NCBI GenBank assembly: GCA_910579395.1
Contig: CAJTUC010000020.1
Coordinates: 12,367-76,366, forward strand
Length of the DNA: 64,000 nt
From: an uncultured Lachnospiraceae bacterium
GTDB taxonomy: Bacteria > Bacillota > Clostridia > Lachnospirales > Lachnospiraceae
Direction of reading: 5' to 3'
Shown: one piece after another, positions 1 to 7,269 of the stretch
Layout: each line of letters starts with the position of its first letter
Position numbering within the stretch: the first letter of the stretch is position 1
Program-made: the position numbers and the translations under genes
The notes under the pieces: generated by a model
The model's input: the letters and a program-made list of their open reading frames with translations, nothing else
What the model was told of the DNA's origin: nothing
The model's database searches: none

Positions 1-935
1 TGGCCGGAATGATTGGAGATGTCAGTCATGCCAGTGCACAACTGAAGAAGAGCAGTGAGGACTTTAGTGAGAAGTTCGGCGATATCACGAACAGTATCAA
101 TGATACGAACTGTGCAATCGATGAAATGGCGAAAGGCACTGCGAGCCTGGCGGAAGAGACGGAGACGGTCAATGAGAAGGTTCAGAAGCTTGGAGATGTC
201 ATTGATGTAGAAAAGAACGAAATGGACAAGCTGGAAGCGTCAGTAGATATAATGATGAAGTTTTCTGACGGGGCTTCCGAAAGTATTAAGAAGCTGTATG
301 AGATCTCAGAAATTACGAACAATGCAATCCGAGTGGTATCGGAACAGACGAAACAGACCAGTGAATCGGCGGTACATATTAATAAGATGGTAGAAGTCAT
401 CAAAAATATGACATCTCAGACAAATCTTTTGTCTTTGAATGCGAGCATTGAATCAGCCAGAGCAGGAGAAGCCGGAAGAGGATTTGCAGTTGTTGCGGAA
501 GAAATCCGGAATCTTGCAGAGAAGTCGGCGGAGAGTGCGGCCGGTATTGAAACGGTCGTTAAGGAGCTTACAACAAATGTTGCGGTTTCTACCGACAGAA
601 TGCAGGAAGCAATGACAAACGTGGAAGAGCAGATTAATCAGCTGAAAGAAACACAGGCAGCTTTTGAGAATCTTTATAAGGAAATCAATATTGTGGATGA
701 TGTTGCGATGACAATTGGTAAGCAGACGGATATTTTGAATGAGCTGAAAACAGTTGTAGCTGATTCCGTATGTAATCTCGGAAGTGTCGTGGAGGAGAAT
801 TCTGCATCCGCACAGGAGACGAGCGCCGGGATGCAGGTAGTGGCAGAAGCTATTCAGGAATGTTATCGTGATACGCAGATGCTGGTAGAATTGAGCGAAG
901 AACAGAATCAGAAGACCCGGAAGTTTACTTTATAA
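1..935 (+). CDS. Methyl-accepting chemotaxis protein, C-terminal part (5' end outside window)
   Basis: This is the cytoplasmic signalling half of a chemoreceptor, which passes ligand information to CheA/CheW. The frame is open to the left edge, so the true start lies upstream and the ATG at 9 is internal. Visible residues form a long Ala/Glu/Lys-rich coiled coil. They carry the conserved MCP hairpin tip (SQTNLLSLNASIESARAGEA, then GRGFAVVAEEIRNLAEKS). Family knowledge: this tip is the CheA/CheW contact. No transmembrane segment is visible, because sensor and HAMP parts would lie upstream. Its presence suggests a motile, chemotactic host. The call is safe; the ligand is unknown. Confidence 0.93.
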   Translation, partial: AGMIGDVSHASAQLKKSSEDFSEKFGDITNSINDTNCAIDEMAKGTASLAEETETVNEKVQKLGDVIDVEKNEMDKLEASVDIMMKFSDGASESIKKLYEISEITNNAIRVVSEQTKQTSESAVHINKMVEVIKNMTSQTNLLSLNASIESARAGEAGRGFAVVAEEIRNLAEKSAESAAGIETVVKELTTNVAVSTDRMQEAMTNVEEQINQLKETQAAFENLYKEINIVDDVAMTIGKQTDILNELKTVVADSVCNLGSVVEENSASAQETSAGMQVVAEAIQECYRDTQMLVELSEEQNQKTRKFTL

Positions 936-979
936 AATGCAGGGTTGAAAAAATATTTTAACAAGATTTCAAAATAGTA

Positions 980-1008
980 TTGACAGAAGAGACAAAAGAA
1001 GTTAAAAT
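980..1008 (+). promoter_or_regulatory. Sigma-A promoter of tRNA-Leu
   Basis: TTGACA at 980-985 and TAAAAT at 1003-1008 are separated by exactly 17 bases. The tRNA begins 12 bases after the -10 box, so the primary transcript has almost no leader. Confidence 0.8.
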
Positions 1009-1019
1009 AGCATTTGTTC

Positions 1020-1103
1020 GCAGGAATGGCGGAATTGGCAGACGCGCACGGTTCAGGTCCGTGTGATAGCAATATCATGAGGGTTCAAGTCCCTTTTCCT
1101 GCA
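1020..1103 (+). tRNA. tRNA-Leu (anticodon CAG)
   Basis: An 84-base class II tRNA. The acceptor stem GCAGGAA pairs with TTCCTGC, followed by discriminator A. The D-arm contains GGCGGAATTGGCAGACGC. The anticodon loop TTCAGGT gives CAG. There is a long variable arm typical of leucine tRNAs, and the T-arm is GGGTTCAAGTCCC. CCA is not encoded. It is a single-gene unit with its own promoter and terminator. Confidence 0.95.
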
Positions 1104-1117
1104 CTGATGTTATTACT

Positions 1118-1147
1118 AAAAAACACCGTTTACGCGGTGTTTTTTAT
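1118..1147 (+). terminator. Rho-independent terminator of tRNA-Leu
   Basis: An 11-bp perfect stem, AAAAAACACCG (1118-1128) with CGGTGTTTTTT (1135-1145), has a 6-base loop and a T-rich 3' arm. Confidence 0.88.
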
Positions 1148-1149
1148 TT

Positions 1150-1283
1150 TGGTGTGCCCGGTGGGCACACGTTCTAACAGGTGAAAGTCGTGTGTTCTGT
1201 AAGCTGTCAACAGCTTGCCAGTGAAAATCTGGTCGGAGTAATCGTCAGTGAGCTCCGTAGCAAGCATCCAGTGCTTATGACTG
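1150..1283 (+). mobile_element. Probable 5' remnant of a group II intron
   Basis: The stretch starts GTGTGCCC and forms a GCCC/GGGC hairpin. It continues with a segment containing CAGGTGAAAGTC, several short stem-loops and GTAGCAAGC. From family knowledge this order (GUGYG start, first hairpin, GGUGAAAGUC) resembles the 5' end of domain I of bacterial group II introns. It lies directly behind a rho-independent terminator, a preferred target of the class C group. No reverse transcriptase, domain V or 3' end follows, so it would be a truncated relic. The assignment rests on pattern memory and needs a covariance-model search. Confidence 0.42.
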
Positions 1284-1352
1284 TATAGTCCGCCAGTCTA
1301 TTTGCCGGTTTTCCTTTTTTTTCATCTCTTTTCCAACTTTTTCTTATTTTTC

Positions 1353-1420
1353 GTAAGCAAATTTTGTTAGTAATATTTTGCAAGTAAATTTTGCAAGCAA
1401 ATTTTGCAAGCAAATTTTGC
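1353..1420. repeat. 13-bp AT-rich tandem repeat
   Basis: About five copies of a 13-base unit, GCAAGCAAATTTT, lie in tandem. The first two are degenerate (one is 14 bases) and the last two are identical. They sit just upstream of the lipoprotein promoter, and the 3' edge supplies part of the -35 region. This may be simple slippage or an A/T-rich upstream promoter element. Confidence 0.7.
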
Positions 1421-1445
1421 TTTTTTATAGGAAGTATGATAAAAT
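1417..1445 (+). promoter_or_regulatory. Putative sigma-A promoter of the GerMN lipoprotein gene
   Basis: TTGCTT at 1417-1422 and TAAAAT at 1440-1445 are spaced by 17 bases. Transcription would start about 35 bases before the chosen start codon. Confidence 0.5.
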
Positions 1446-1486
1446 AAAAACCGATTTCTATGTGTTCCACAAAGAGGAGGGAGATT

Positions 1487-2134
1487 ATGAAAAACAGAAA
1501 GCTGATGGCAGTAGTATCCGTTATTATTGTACTGACACTGGTGGCTTGTGGTAATGCAGCGGAAAATGCGACTGTTGCGGAGGAAAATACGGGCTCGGAG
1601 ACTTCTGCAAATGATCTGTTAGTGAATTCGCTGGAATATTTGCTGAGCGAAGATGACAAGACGCCCAGTGAAGAAGGACAAGCGCCGGAGGAGGATGACG
1701 GGCAGGCGGAAAAAGAGGAGATGACGGCGCAGATGGAAGTGACGATTTATTACGGAAATGGTGCGTCTAATATGTTGAGCAGCGAACTGACGGCGATGGA
1801 GCAGGTCACTGCCGAGAAGCTGATCGATGCTTTGTTAAAGCACAATATCGTGTCTTTGGGAACAAAGGTCAATTCTTTTGAGGAAGAAGAGGTGGACGGC
1901 GTAAAGAAGCTGCATTTGGATTTGTCCAAGACTTTTCGGGAATATTTAAAGACAATGTCGCAGGAAGGCGAAAAGGTTATTATGTCTTCTGTGGCAGCTA
2001 CATTTCTGGAAGCTTACGGCGCGGAGGAGATTGTCATTACAGTGGAAGGCAAAGTGCTAGAAACGGAGCATATGAGTTATGAAGAGCCGATTCGGCTTTC
2101 ATCGGAAATATTCGTTGCACCGCTCAGCGAATAA
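1487..2134 (+). CDS. GerMN-domain lipoprotein
   Basis: A 215-residue exported lipoprotein. I chose the ATG at 1487 because GGAGGGAG lies just upstream and the protein then begins MKNRK, followed by a hydrophobic stretch and lipobox LVACG, with the lipidated Cys near residue 20. A Glu/Asp-rich linker follows (about 25-75). The C-terminal 130 residues match the GerMN pattern, starting near VTIYYGNGA and containing LHLDLS and AEEIVITVEGK. GerMN domains occur in spore-germination and sporulation lipoproteins such as GerM, and in stand-alone surface lipoproteins. A role at the cell surface, possibly sporulation-linked, is an inference. It has its own promoter. Confidence 0.78.
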   Translation: MKNRKLMAVVSVIIVLTLVACGNAAENATVAEENTGSETSANDLLVNSLEYLLSEDDKTPSEEGQAPEEDDGQAEKEEMTAQMEVTIYYGNGASNMLSSELTAMEQVTAEKLIDALLKHNIVSLGTKVNSFEEEEVDGVKKLHLDLSKTFREYLKTMSQEGEKVIMSSVAATFLEAYGAEEIVITVEGKVLETEHMSYEEPIRLSSEIFVAPLSE

Positions 2135-2178
2135 GTTGAAAATTTTCAGTCATAAAAATTGAAAGGGGAATGGAGAAA

Positions 2179-2799
2179 ATGGCAGAGATATCGGCGAGAG
2201 AGCAGCTTATTTTTGATATTGCAAAGGAAGAGTGGGATATGTTCCAACACGTTTATAACACTGGTGGACGAGCTTCCTGTCAGGATGACCCGGAGACTTT
2301 TTTCCGCATGAGAATGAGCCAATGGATGGTTTATTCGGACGAACTGCTTACGAGTTATCAGAAGGACTGTGAGCGGGCTAATGCAGAAGGCCGGAATCTA
2401 ATATTTGAAAAGTACGGAAGAATGATGGAAAGCACTTATCCTGAAGAATATGAGAAAATAAAAGAATATCTGCCCGACGCAGAGGACAGGAAAGAAATCG
2501 TGGAGAAAATCGTCAAGGTGCATTTGGAATGGGATGCGCAGATGCTTGTCGATTACCCGAATATCCGGAAAAGAGGAAGGGCCATGACAACAGCACAGGA
2601 TAGTGTGGAGGATGGTTCTTCGATGGAGAGTTATCTGCGGGCGGAACTCCTGACGTATTCTCCTGAGACTTTGAAGCTTCTCTGGCAGGAGACGGAAGAT
2701 GCCTGTAAAAAAGGTGAAAACCTGTTGAAACAGATTATCACCAATGAGACGTTATTCTATGGTTATAGCTCTCTTGAGGAGTGCGAAAAGAAGTGCTAG
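2179..2799 (+). CDS. DUF4125 family protein
   Basis: A soluble protein of 206 residues (209 if the ATG at 2170 is used). The upstream AAAGGGGA is too close to 2170 and better spaced for 2179. It matches the DUF4125 pattern: an N-terminal EEWDMF, NTGGRASCQDDPETF, then a Met/Trp-rich helix (RMSQW) and a tyrosine-rich middle. Family knowledge: DUF4125 proteins are common in gut Clostridia and have no established function. No signal peptide or membrane segment is seen. The gene may be read through from the lipoprotein gene 45 bases upstream. It ends exactly where the convergent DUF6320 gene ends. Confidence 0.8.
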   Translation: MAEISAREQLIFDIAKEEWDMFQHVYNTGGRASCQDDPETFFRMRMSQWMVYSDELLTSYQKDCERANAEGRNLIFEKYGRMMESTYPEEYEKIKEYLPDAEDRKEIVEKIVKVHLEWDAQMLVDYPNIRKRGRAMTTAQDSVEDGSSMESYLRAELLTYSPETLKLLWQETEDACKKGENLLKQIITNETLFYGYSSLEECEKKC

Positions 2800-3510
2800 C
2801 TAAAAGTGCAGACGTCTGCGTACTTCGTTGCGCAGGCGTTTTTTGGTGATAATGGTAATCAGCGTGATGTCGATGATAACGCATACCGTCAATACAACGG
2901 CAGACCAGGTGATGCGGTACGGGACATGGCAGAACCGTTTGATCAGAAGTTCCAGTGTGACGCAAAAAACAGGAACTTCTATGAAAAAGTAGAGGGAGCC
3001 TGTCAGGACCGAAAAGGGGAATTTATGAGCTAACAGGGTAAAAAGTTCGATTAAGGCCGTTACGGAAATGACGATGGGCAGTCCGAGCTGCCAGAACCAC
3101 CTTGCGGTCGCGGTTGTGGTCAGGAAGGTGATCAGATACAGATAGAGCCCCACTGCAACACCATCTGCCAGAAGGGCGGCATAAACCGGCGTTTTTGTAT
3201 ATATGACCGCCGGAAAAGCGAAAAAGAACAGGCAGATACAAATGCCAATGACAAGAAAAGACCAAAGGCTGTTCTTGAACACGAAAAGATTCAGTAAAAA
3301 ACACGTAATGCTTGTAGACGACAGCACGACGGACAGCAAAATACCCAAATCTTTTCTTTTTACGACCTCGACCTGTCCCTTTGAAGACGGATAGGGGCCT
3401 GAGCCTGCTATGGGATAAGGCTGTTTTGGATTTATGACAGGCGTATTACAAAGGGGACATTCTTTCAAAGATGCTTCCAGTTCTACGCCGCAGTTTACAC
3501 AGTATGACAT
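2800..3510 (-). CDS. DUF6320 zinc-ribbon membrane protein
   Basis: A 236-residue protein. The N-terminus has a four-cysteine zinc ribbon (C4, C7, C18, C21; MSYCVNCG and CPLCN). A Pro/Ser linker follows, then about six hydrophobic helices between residues 50 and 230. The tail is basic (KKRLRNEVRRR). I recognise the DUF6320 architecture. It follows the condensation-like gene by 49 bases on the same strand, so the two are probably co-transcribed. In gut Clostridia such a gene is often found with this condensation-like gene and an alpha/beta hydrolase, the set seen here. Function is unknown; a lipid- or envelope-related module is an inference. Confidence 0.75.
   Translation of the reverse strand: MSYCVNCGVELEASLKECPLCNTPVINPKQPYPIAGSGPYPSSKGQVEVVKRKDLGILLSVVLSSTSITCFLLNLFVFKNSLWSFLVIGICICLFFFAFPAVIYTKTPVYAALLADGVAVGLYLYLITFLTTTATARWFWQLGLPIVISVTALIELFTLLAHKFPFSVLTGSLYFFIEVPVFCVTLELLIKRFCHVPYRITWSAVVLTVCVIIDITLITIITKKRLRNEVRRRLHF
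2812..2844 (+). terminator. Terminator of the DUF4125 gene, inside the 3' end of the convergent gene
   Basis: ACGTCTGCG (2812-2820) pairs with CGCAGGCGT (2831-2839), with one G-T wobble, and runs into TTTTTT. The hairpin is embedded in the last codons of the opposite-strand DUF6320 gene. Confidence 0.7.
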
Positions 3511-3559
3511 AAGGATACCTCCATGCCTGCTTCAACAGGCGTTCCATTCGTTTTCAGGT

Positions 3560-4879
3560 TTAATATCGGATTTCCCGGTTACTCTCCACTTTGACGTGAA
3601 TGCCGTCCTGAACCAGTTTCCGGAAAAAATTGCATTCTACATCGGTTTCCACGATGCTGCTCGCAAAATTGATGGTAAGGATGTTCTCAAAACTGATGAT
3701 GGCACAGTTGGTACGGGAAGAAAAGGGCTGGCCCATATAAATATCGAAACGTTCGATATAGGGTTTCATATCTTCGGGTACTTTCAGCGCTCCCATATTT
3801 GTCAGTCCTGCGGAAGAATTTTTATCCTGTACTTTTGTATAAAAAGTACGGACAACGAAATCCTTGATAAAAAGCGGAACGACGCGGATGATAGGATTGC
3901 GTTGTGTGGCGGCGTTCGTCGTGATGTCACCCCGGAGGAACTTCTCGCTGATATAATATTTCATGTAATGGTGTACCTGCTCAACGATTTCCTCAAAGGT
4001 ATAATCGCCCAGCCGCGGGTCGATAGAAGGATAGACCATCGTGATAAAATTGCGGAGGGTCCTGGACGGGAAAAAACGCCGCAGATTCACGGGCATCGCA
4101 ATTTTGACGGGCCGTATTTTATAGGGAGCGTCGTTTTCCTGCTTTTGCAAAAGGGCATACAGCAGAACGGCGTTAATATATTCGGTCAGCGTTGCGTCGT
4201 ATTTTCTGGCGACTGCCATGACTTCTCCCACGGACATGATACCGTCGATAATATTGAGGGTATAAAAAGGTTCTTTTGTACCGCTGACGCGATAGGTCTT
4301 TTCCCCGGGTCTCGGCGGCCTCACCCTGGCATTGGCATAACGCATATAAGCATCTTCCAGCTCCTCCGGGTCCGGCATTTCATCGATATCCAGTACAAAG
4401 CCCGAGGGCGTAACGGGGTGCCCCTGAAGCTTTAAGTATACCGCGATCAAAGTCTGCAGCACACACATACCGCCCGTGCCGTCTCCCAGACAATGATGGG
4501 CTTCCAGGGAAATCCGCCTGCCGTAATAGTAAACGCGGAGCAGGTACCGGTTGTTTGCTTTAAAAGGCATGGGCATACATGGATTCTTGATATCGGGCGT
4601 AACAAAAGGCCCGGGTCTGTTGTTCGGTTCCAGATAGCGCCAGAAAAGCCCTTTCCTGATAGCTACTTTATAGGTCGGGAAGCGGGGCAGCGTCATATCC
4701 AGCGCCTTCTGTAAAAGAACGGGATCGATTTCTTCCTTCATCAAAGCGGATAAGCGATATACGGAAGAAAAATCCTTTCTTTGCAGAGTCGGATAAACGA
4801 TTGCGGACAAGTCGAGCTTGTACCAGACTTCCCGTTTATTTTTAAACGATGCGGTTTTCTTTTTATCGGAAATGGACAT
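3560..4879 (-). CDS. Condensation-domain / alcohol acetyltransferase-like protein
   Basis: A 439-residue cytosolic acyltransferase-type protein. It carries the superfamily catalytic motif HHxxxDG as HHCLGDG at residues 128-134. That motif is shared by chloramphenicol acetyltransferase, NRPS condensation domains, wax-ester synthases and alcohol acetyltransferases. A basic segment containing PVNLRRFFPSRTLRNF lies in the second half, where acceptor-channel residues lie in relatives. There are no carrier-protein or adenylation domains nearby, so it is a free-standing enzyme. Substrate is unknown. Its pairing with a hydrolase and a membrane protein suggests acyl transfer to a lipid or small alcohol. 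Confidence 0.75.
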   Translation of the reverse strand: MSISDKKKTASFKNKREVWYKLDLSAIVYPTLQRKDFSSVYRLSALMKEEIDPVLLQKALDMTLPRFPTYKVAIRKGLFWRYLEPNNRPGPFVTPDIKNPCMPMPFKANNRYLLRVYYYGRRISLEAHHCLGDGTGGMCVLQTLIAVYLKLQGHPVTPSGFVLDIDEMPDPEELEDAYMRYANARVRPPRPGEKTYRVSGTKEPFYTLNIIDGIMSVGEVMAVARKYDATLTEYINAVLLYALLQKQENDAPYKIRPVKIAMPVNLRRFFPSRTLRNFITMVYPSIDPRLGDYTFEEIVEQVHHYMKYYISEKFLRGDITTNAATQRNPIIRVVPLFIKDFVVRTFYTKVQDKNSSAGLTNMGALKVPEDMKPYIERFDIYMGQPFSSRTNCAIISFENILTINFASSIVETDVECNFFRKLVQDGIHVKVESNREIRY

Positions 4880-4957
4880 GATAATCCCCTGTCGTTATTT
4901 TCTGGATGAATCTGATATAGCTAATATAATACAGTATAACACAAAAAGAAACTTTTA

Positions 4958-4966
4958 TGGTATAAT
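4958..4966 (+). promoter_or_regulatory. Extended -10 promoter of the alpha/beta hydrolase gene
   Basis: TGGTATAAT at 4958-4966 has a perfect TATAAT with the TG extension; no good -35 box is seen. The whole AT-rich stretch 4905-4970 lies between divergent genes and probably also carries the leftward promoter. Confidence 0.5.
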
Positions 4967-4991
4967 ATTATCAGGTATATGCAAAAATATA

Positions 4992-5056
4992 GTCACACTT
5001 CGGTCTGCGACCGCAGCAGGGAACATACCCTGACCGGTCGCAGGCCGAAGTGTGAC
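4992..5056. repeat. Long inverted repeat in the hydrolase 5' leader
   Basis: Arms 4992-5013 (starting GTCACACTTCGG) and 5035-5056 pair over 22 bases with one G-T wobble. A smaller CAGGG/CCCTG stem lies inside the loop. The hairpin lies between the extended -10 and the start codon at 5079, so it would be in the mRNA leader. It has no T-run, so it is not a classic terminator. Confidence 0.8.
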
Positions 5057-5078
5057 CACACAGAAAGGTCAGGACAAT

Positions 5079-5975
5079 ATGGCAATTTCGGCGAAAAAGA
5101 ACCAGAATTTAATGAATCTGATTAGAAAAGTGCATGGCGTTGTGGAGAATGTGGACCTTGAAAAACACAGACAGTCTCAGGACCATTTCGGTGTTCTGCT
5201 CGGAAGCAGCAGGGAAGTGGATATCCGGGAATTCGAAATCGAAGGAATTCATGGGGAATGGACTTCCGTCAACCGGGCGCATATGAAAAAATATATCATT
5301 TTGTACTGCCATGGGGGTGGCTATTCGACGGGAAGCAGTCTGTATGCGCGGACACTGACGACGAAATTTGCGATGTCCACCTCGATGGACGTGCTGTGCT
5401 TTGATTACAGGCTGGCACCGGAAAATCCCTATCCGGCGGCAACGGAGGATGCCATGAAAATATGGAATTACTTGATGCTGCTCGGTTACGGGGCAAGGGA
5501 TATCATTCTCGCAGGCGATTCGGCCGGCGGCAATCTGGCCTTGTCCCTTGTATTGAAACTGAAGGAGGAAAAGAGGCTGCTTCCAAGAGGGCTGGTGCTG
5601 ATGTCACCATGGACAGACCTGACGGCTTCCGGGAAATCCCATAGTACCAAAGCGGATGTAGATCCTGTATTAAATGCCGGCTATCTGCAGAAGATGACGG
5701 ACAATTATGCGGCGGGGCAGGATTTGGAAAATCCGCTGATTTCTCCTCTGTTCGGGAATTATGAGGGGTTTCCGCCGACTTATATTCAGGCGGGAGATAA
5801 TGAAATTTTATTGAACGATGCGACGATGCTGCACAAGAAGATGGTCAAAGAAAATGTATCGGTGAAGATAGACATTTTCAAAGGGATGTGGCATGTATTT
5901 CAGATGTCGCCTTTTAAAACAGCTTATGAGGCGATGGATAAAAACGCGGAATTTATCTATGATATCTGCAGATGA
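5079..5975 (+). CDS. Alpha/beta hydrolase, HSL-type esterase
   Basis: A 298-residue cytosolic esterase/lipase. The ATG at 5079 follows AGGTCAGGA; an in-frame GTG at 5052 lies inside the upstream hairpin and is unlikely. The oxyanion-hole motif HGGG is at about 78-81, and the nucleophile elbow GDSAGG puts the serine near 148. The catalytic Asp probably lies in GDNEILLNDA and the His in GMWHVFQ. These are marks of the hormone-sensitive-lipase family, which hydrolyses short acyl esters. It is divergent from the condensation-like and DUF6320 genes, and could act on the ester that the neighbouring acyltransferase makes (inference). Confidence 0.88.
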   Translation: MAISAKKNQNLMNLIRKVHGVVENVDLEKHRQSQDHFGVLLGSSREVDIREFEIEGIHGEWTSVNRAHMKKYIILYCHGGGYSTGSSLYARTLTTKFAMSTSMDVLCFDYRLAPENPYPAATEDAMKIWNYLMLLGYGARDIILAGDSAGGNLALSLVLKLKEEKRLLPRGLVLMSPWTDLTASGKSHSTKADVDPVLNAGYLQKMTDNYAAGQDLENPLISPLFGNYEGFPPTYIQAGDNEILLNDATMLHKKMVKENVSVKIDIFKGMWHVFQMSPFKTAYEAMDKNAEFIYDICR

Positions 5976-6114
5976 CCGTGCAGATGAAAAAGAAAAAAAG
6001 GATTTTGGAAAGAAAGGCAGAATATTATAAATAGAACCAGGATTCAACGATATTAGATAAATGTCTGTTAAAGCCCTGCCAAATTTGCTGGCTGCGGCAG
6101 ACTGGGGGACTATC

Positions 6115-7119
6115 ATGAATATACGGGAAAGCTTGGAACAATGGGAAAAAGAATATTTAAGTCCTTATGCAATGCTCAGCATGGAATCCAGAGGAAGGAG
6201 CAAACCGGAAGAGCAATGTGATATCAGGGCCGTGTTTCAGCGGGACAGGGACAGAGTCATACATAGCAAGTCTTTTCGGAGGCTGAAGGATAAGACACAG
6301 GTATTTCTGACGCCGGAAGGGGATCATTACAGAACGCGCCTGACCCATACGCTGGAAGTCAGCCAGAATGCCCGGACGATCGCGAAGGCGCTGCAGCTGA
6401 ATGAAGATCTGGTGGAGGCGATTGCGCTCGGCCATGACTTGGGTCATACGCCGTTTGGCCATGCCGGAGAGCGGGCGCTTGACCGTGTGTGCCCCTATGG
6501 ATTCAGTCACAGCGTGCAGAGTGTCAGGACCGTGGATTTGATAGAGAAAGACGGTCAGGGAATCAATCTGACTTATGAAGTAAAAGACGGAATCCTGAAC
6601 CACCAGACATCGGGAATGCCCTGTACGTTAGAGGGAAAAGTGGTCAGACTTTCCGATAAGATAGCTTATATTCATCATGATATGGATGATGCGATTCGGG
6701 GCGGTATCCTGAAGGAGAGCGACGTGCCGAAAGAAATCGGCGATGTGATCGGTTATAGCTGCGGACAGAGGCTGGATTATTTTATCCATGATATTGTGAC
6801 AACAAGCCGCGGACAGAACGATATTCGGATGTCTCCCGATGTGGCGGAAGCCATGTACAAACTGCGGAAGTTTATGTTTGAAAATGTATACCAGAATCCG
6901 GTTGCCAAAAGCGAGGAGGGCAAGGCGGAGGTGTTGATCGAAACGCTGTATGATCATTACAGGAAGCATATCGACAAGCTGCCGGCATTTCTGCTGCGGC
7001 TGCGGGATGCAGGAGAACCGGAGGAGAAACTGATATGTGACTATATCGGCTCCATGACTGACCGTTATGCGATTGCAAAGTATCAGGAGATTTATATCCC
7101 CAAGACGTGGCACGGTTAA
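6115..7119 (+). CDS. dgt: Deoxyguanosinetriphosphate triphosphohydrolase-like protein (HD domain)
   Basis: A 334-residue HD-superfamily enzyme; relatives split dGTP or other dNTPs into deoxynucleoside and triphosphate. I chose the ATG at 6115 behind GGGGGACT over the in-frame ATG at 6061. Metal ligands are visible: THTLEV (H78), GHDLGHTPFGH (H107, D108) and a later Asp in RLSDKIAYIHHDMDD. The Arg-rich start (KSFRRLKDKTQVF) is typical. It leads the dnaG and rpoD genes, an order widespread in Firmicutes and consistent with dNTP-pool or replication housekeeping. Note that the later H-D-D segment is complete, so it should be active. Confidence 0.92.
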   Translation: MNIRESLEQWEKEYLSPYAMLSMESRGRSKPEEQCDIRAVFQRDRDRVIHSKSFRRLKDKTQVFLTPEGDHYRTRLTHTLEVSQNARTIAKALQLNEDLVEAIALGHDLGHTPFGHAGERALDRVCPYGFSHSVQSVRTVDLIEKDGQGINLTYEVKDGILNHQTSGMPCTLEGKVVRLSDKIAYIHHDMDDAIRGGILKESDVPKEIGDVIGYSCGQRLDYFIHDIVTTSRGQNDIRMSPDVAEAMYKLRKFMFENVYQNPVAKSEEGKAEVLIETLYDHYRKHIDKLPAFLLRLRDAGEPEEKLICDYIGSMTDRYAIAKYQEIYIPKTWHG

Positions 7120-7126
7120 GGCGGGA

Positions 7127-7225
7127 AGAACTTCTAAGGCTCACCCCAATGGGTGTTTCGCCGAGAAGTTCTGCGGCTCGCGGAGCGAACCTTTCTCGCC
7201 TGAAAGAATCGCCGGAGCGATTCTT
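7127..7225. repeat. Two hairpins between dgt and dnaG
   Basis: AGAACTTCT (7127-7135) pairs with AGAAGTTCT (7164-7172) around an inner CACCC/GGGTG stem. A second hairpin, AAGAATCGC/GCGATTCTT with loop CGGA, spans about 7204-7225. The second closely matches one upstream of rnpB near 12683-12704, so it is a dispersed repeat. Neither has a T-run. They may adjust read-through from dgt into dnaG. Confidence 0.65.
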
Positions 7226-7269
7226 ACGGGAAATGAAATGTGAAAGGATTCGATAGAAAGGCATAGTAT

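Noticed and set aside
3434..4435. Long open frame on the plus strand opposite the condensation-like gene
   Set aside because: No RBS, no recognisable domain, and composition mirrors the minus-strand gene, which has a clear HHxxxDG motif. It is an antisense shadow.
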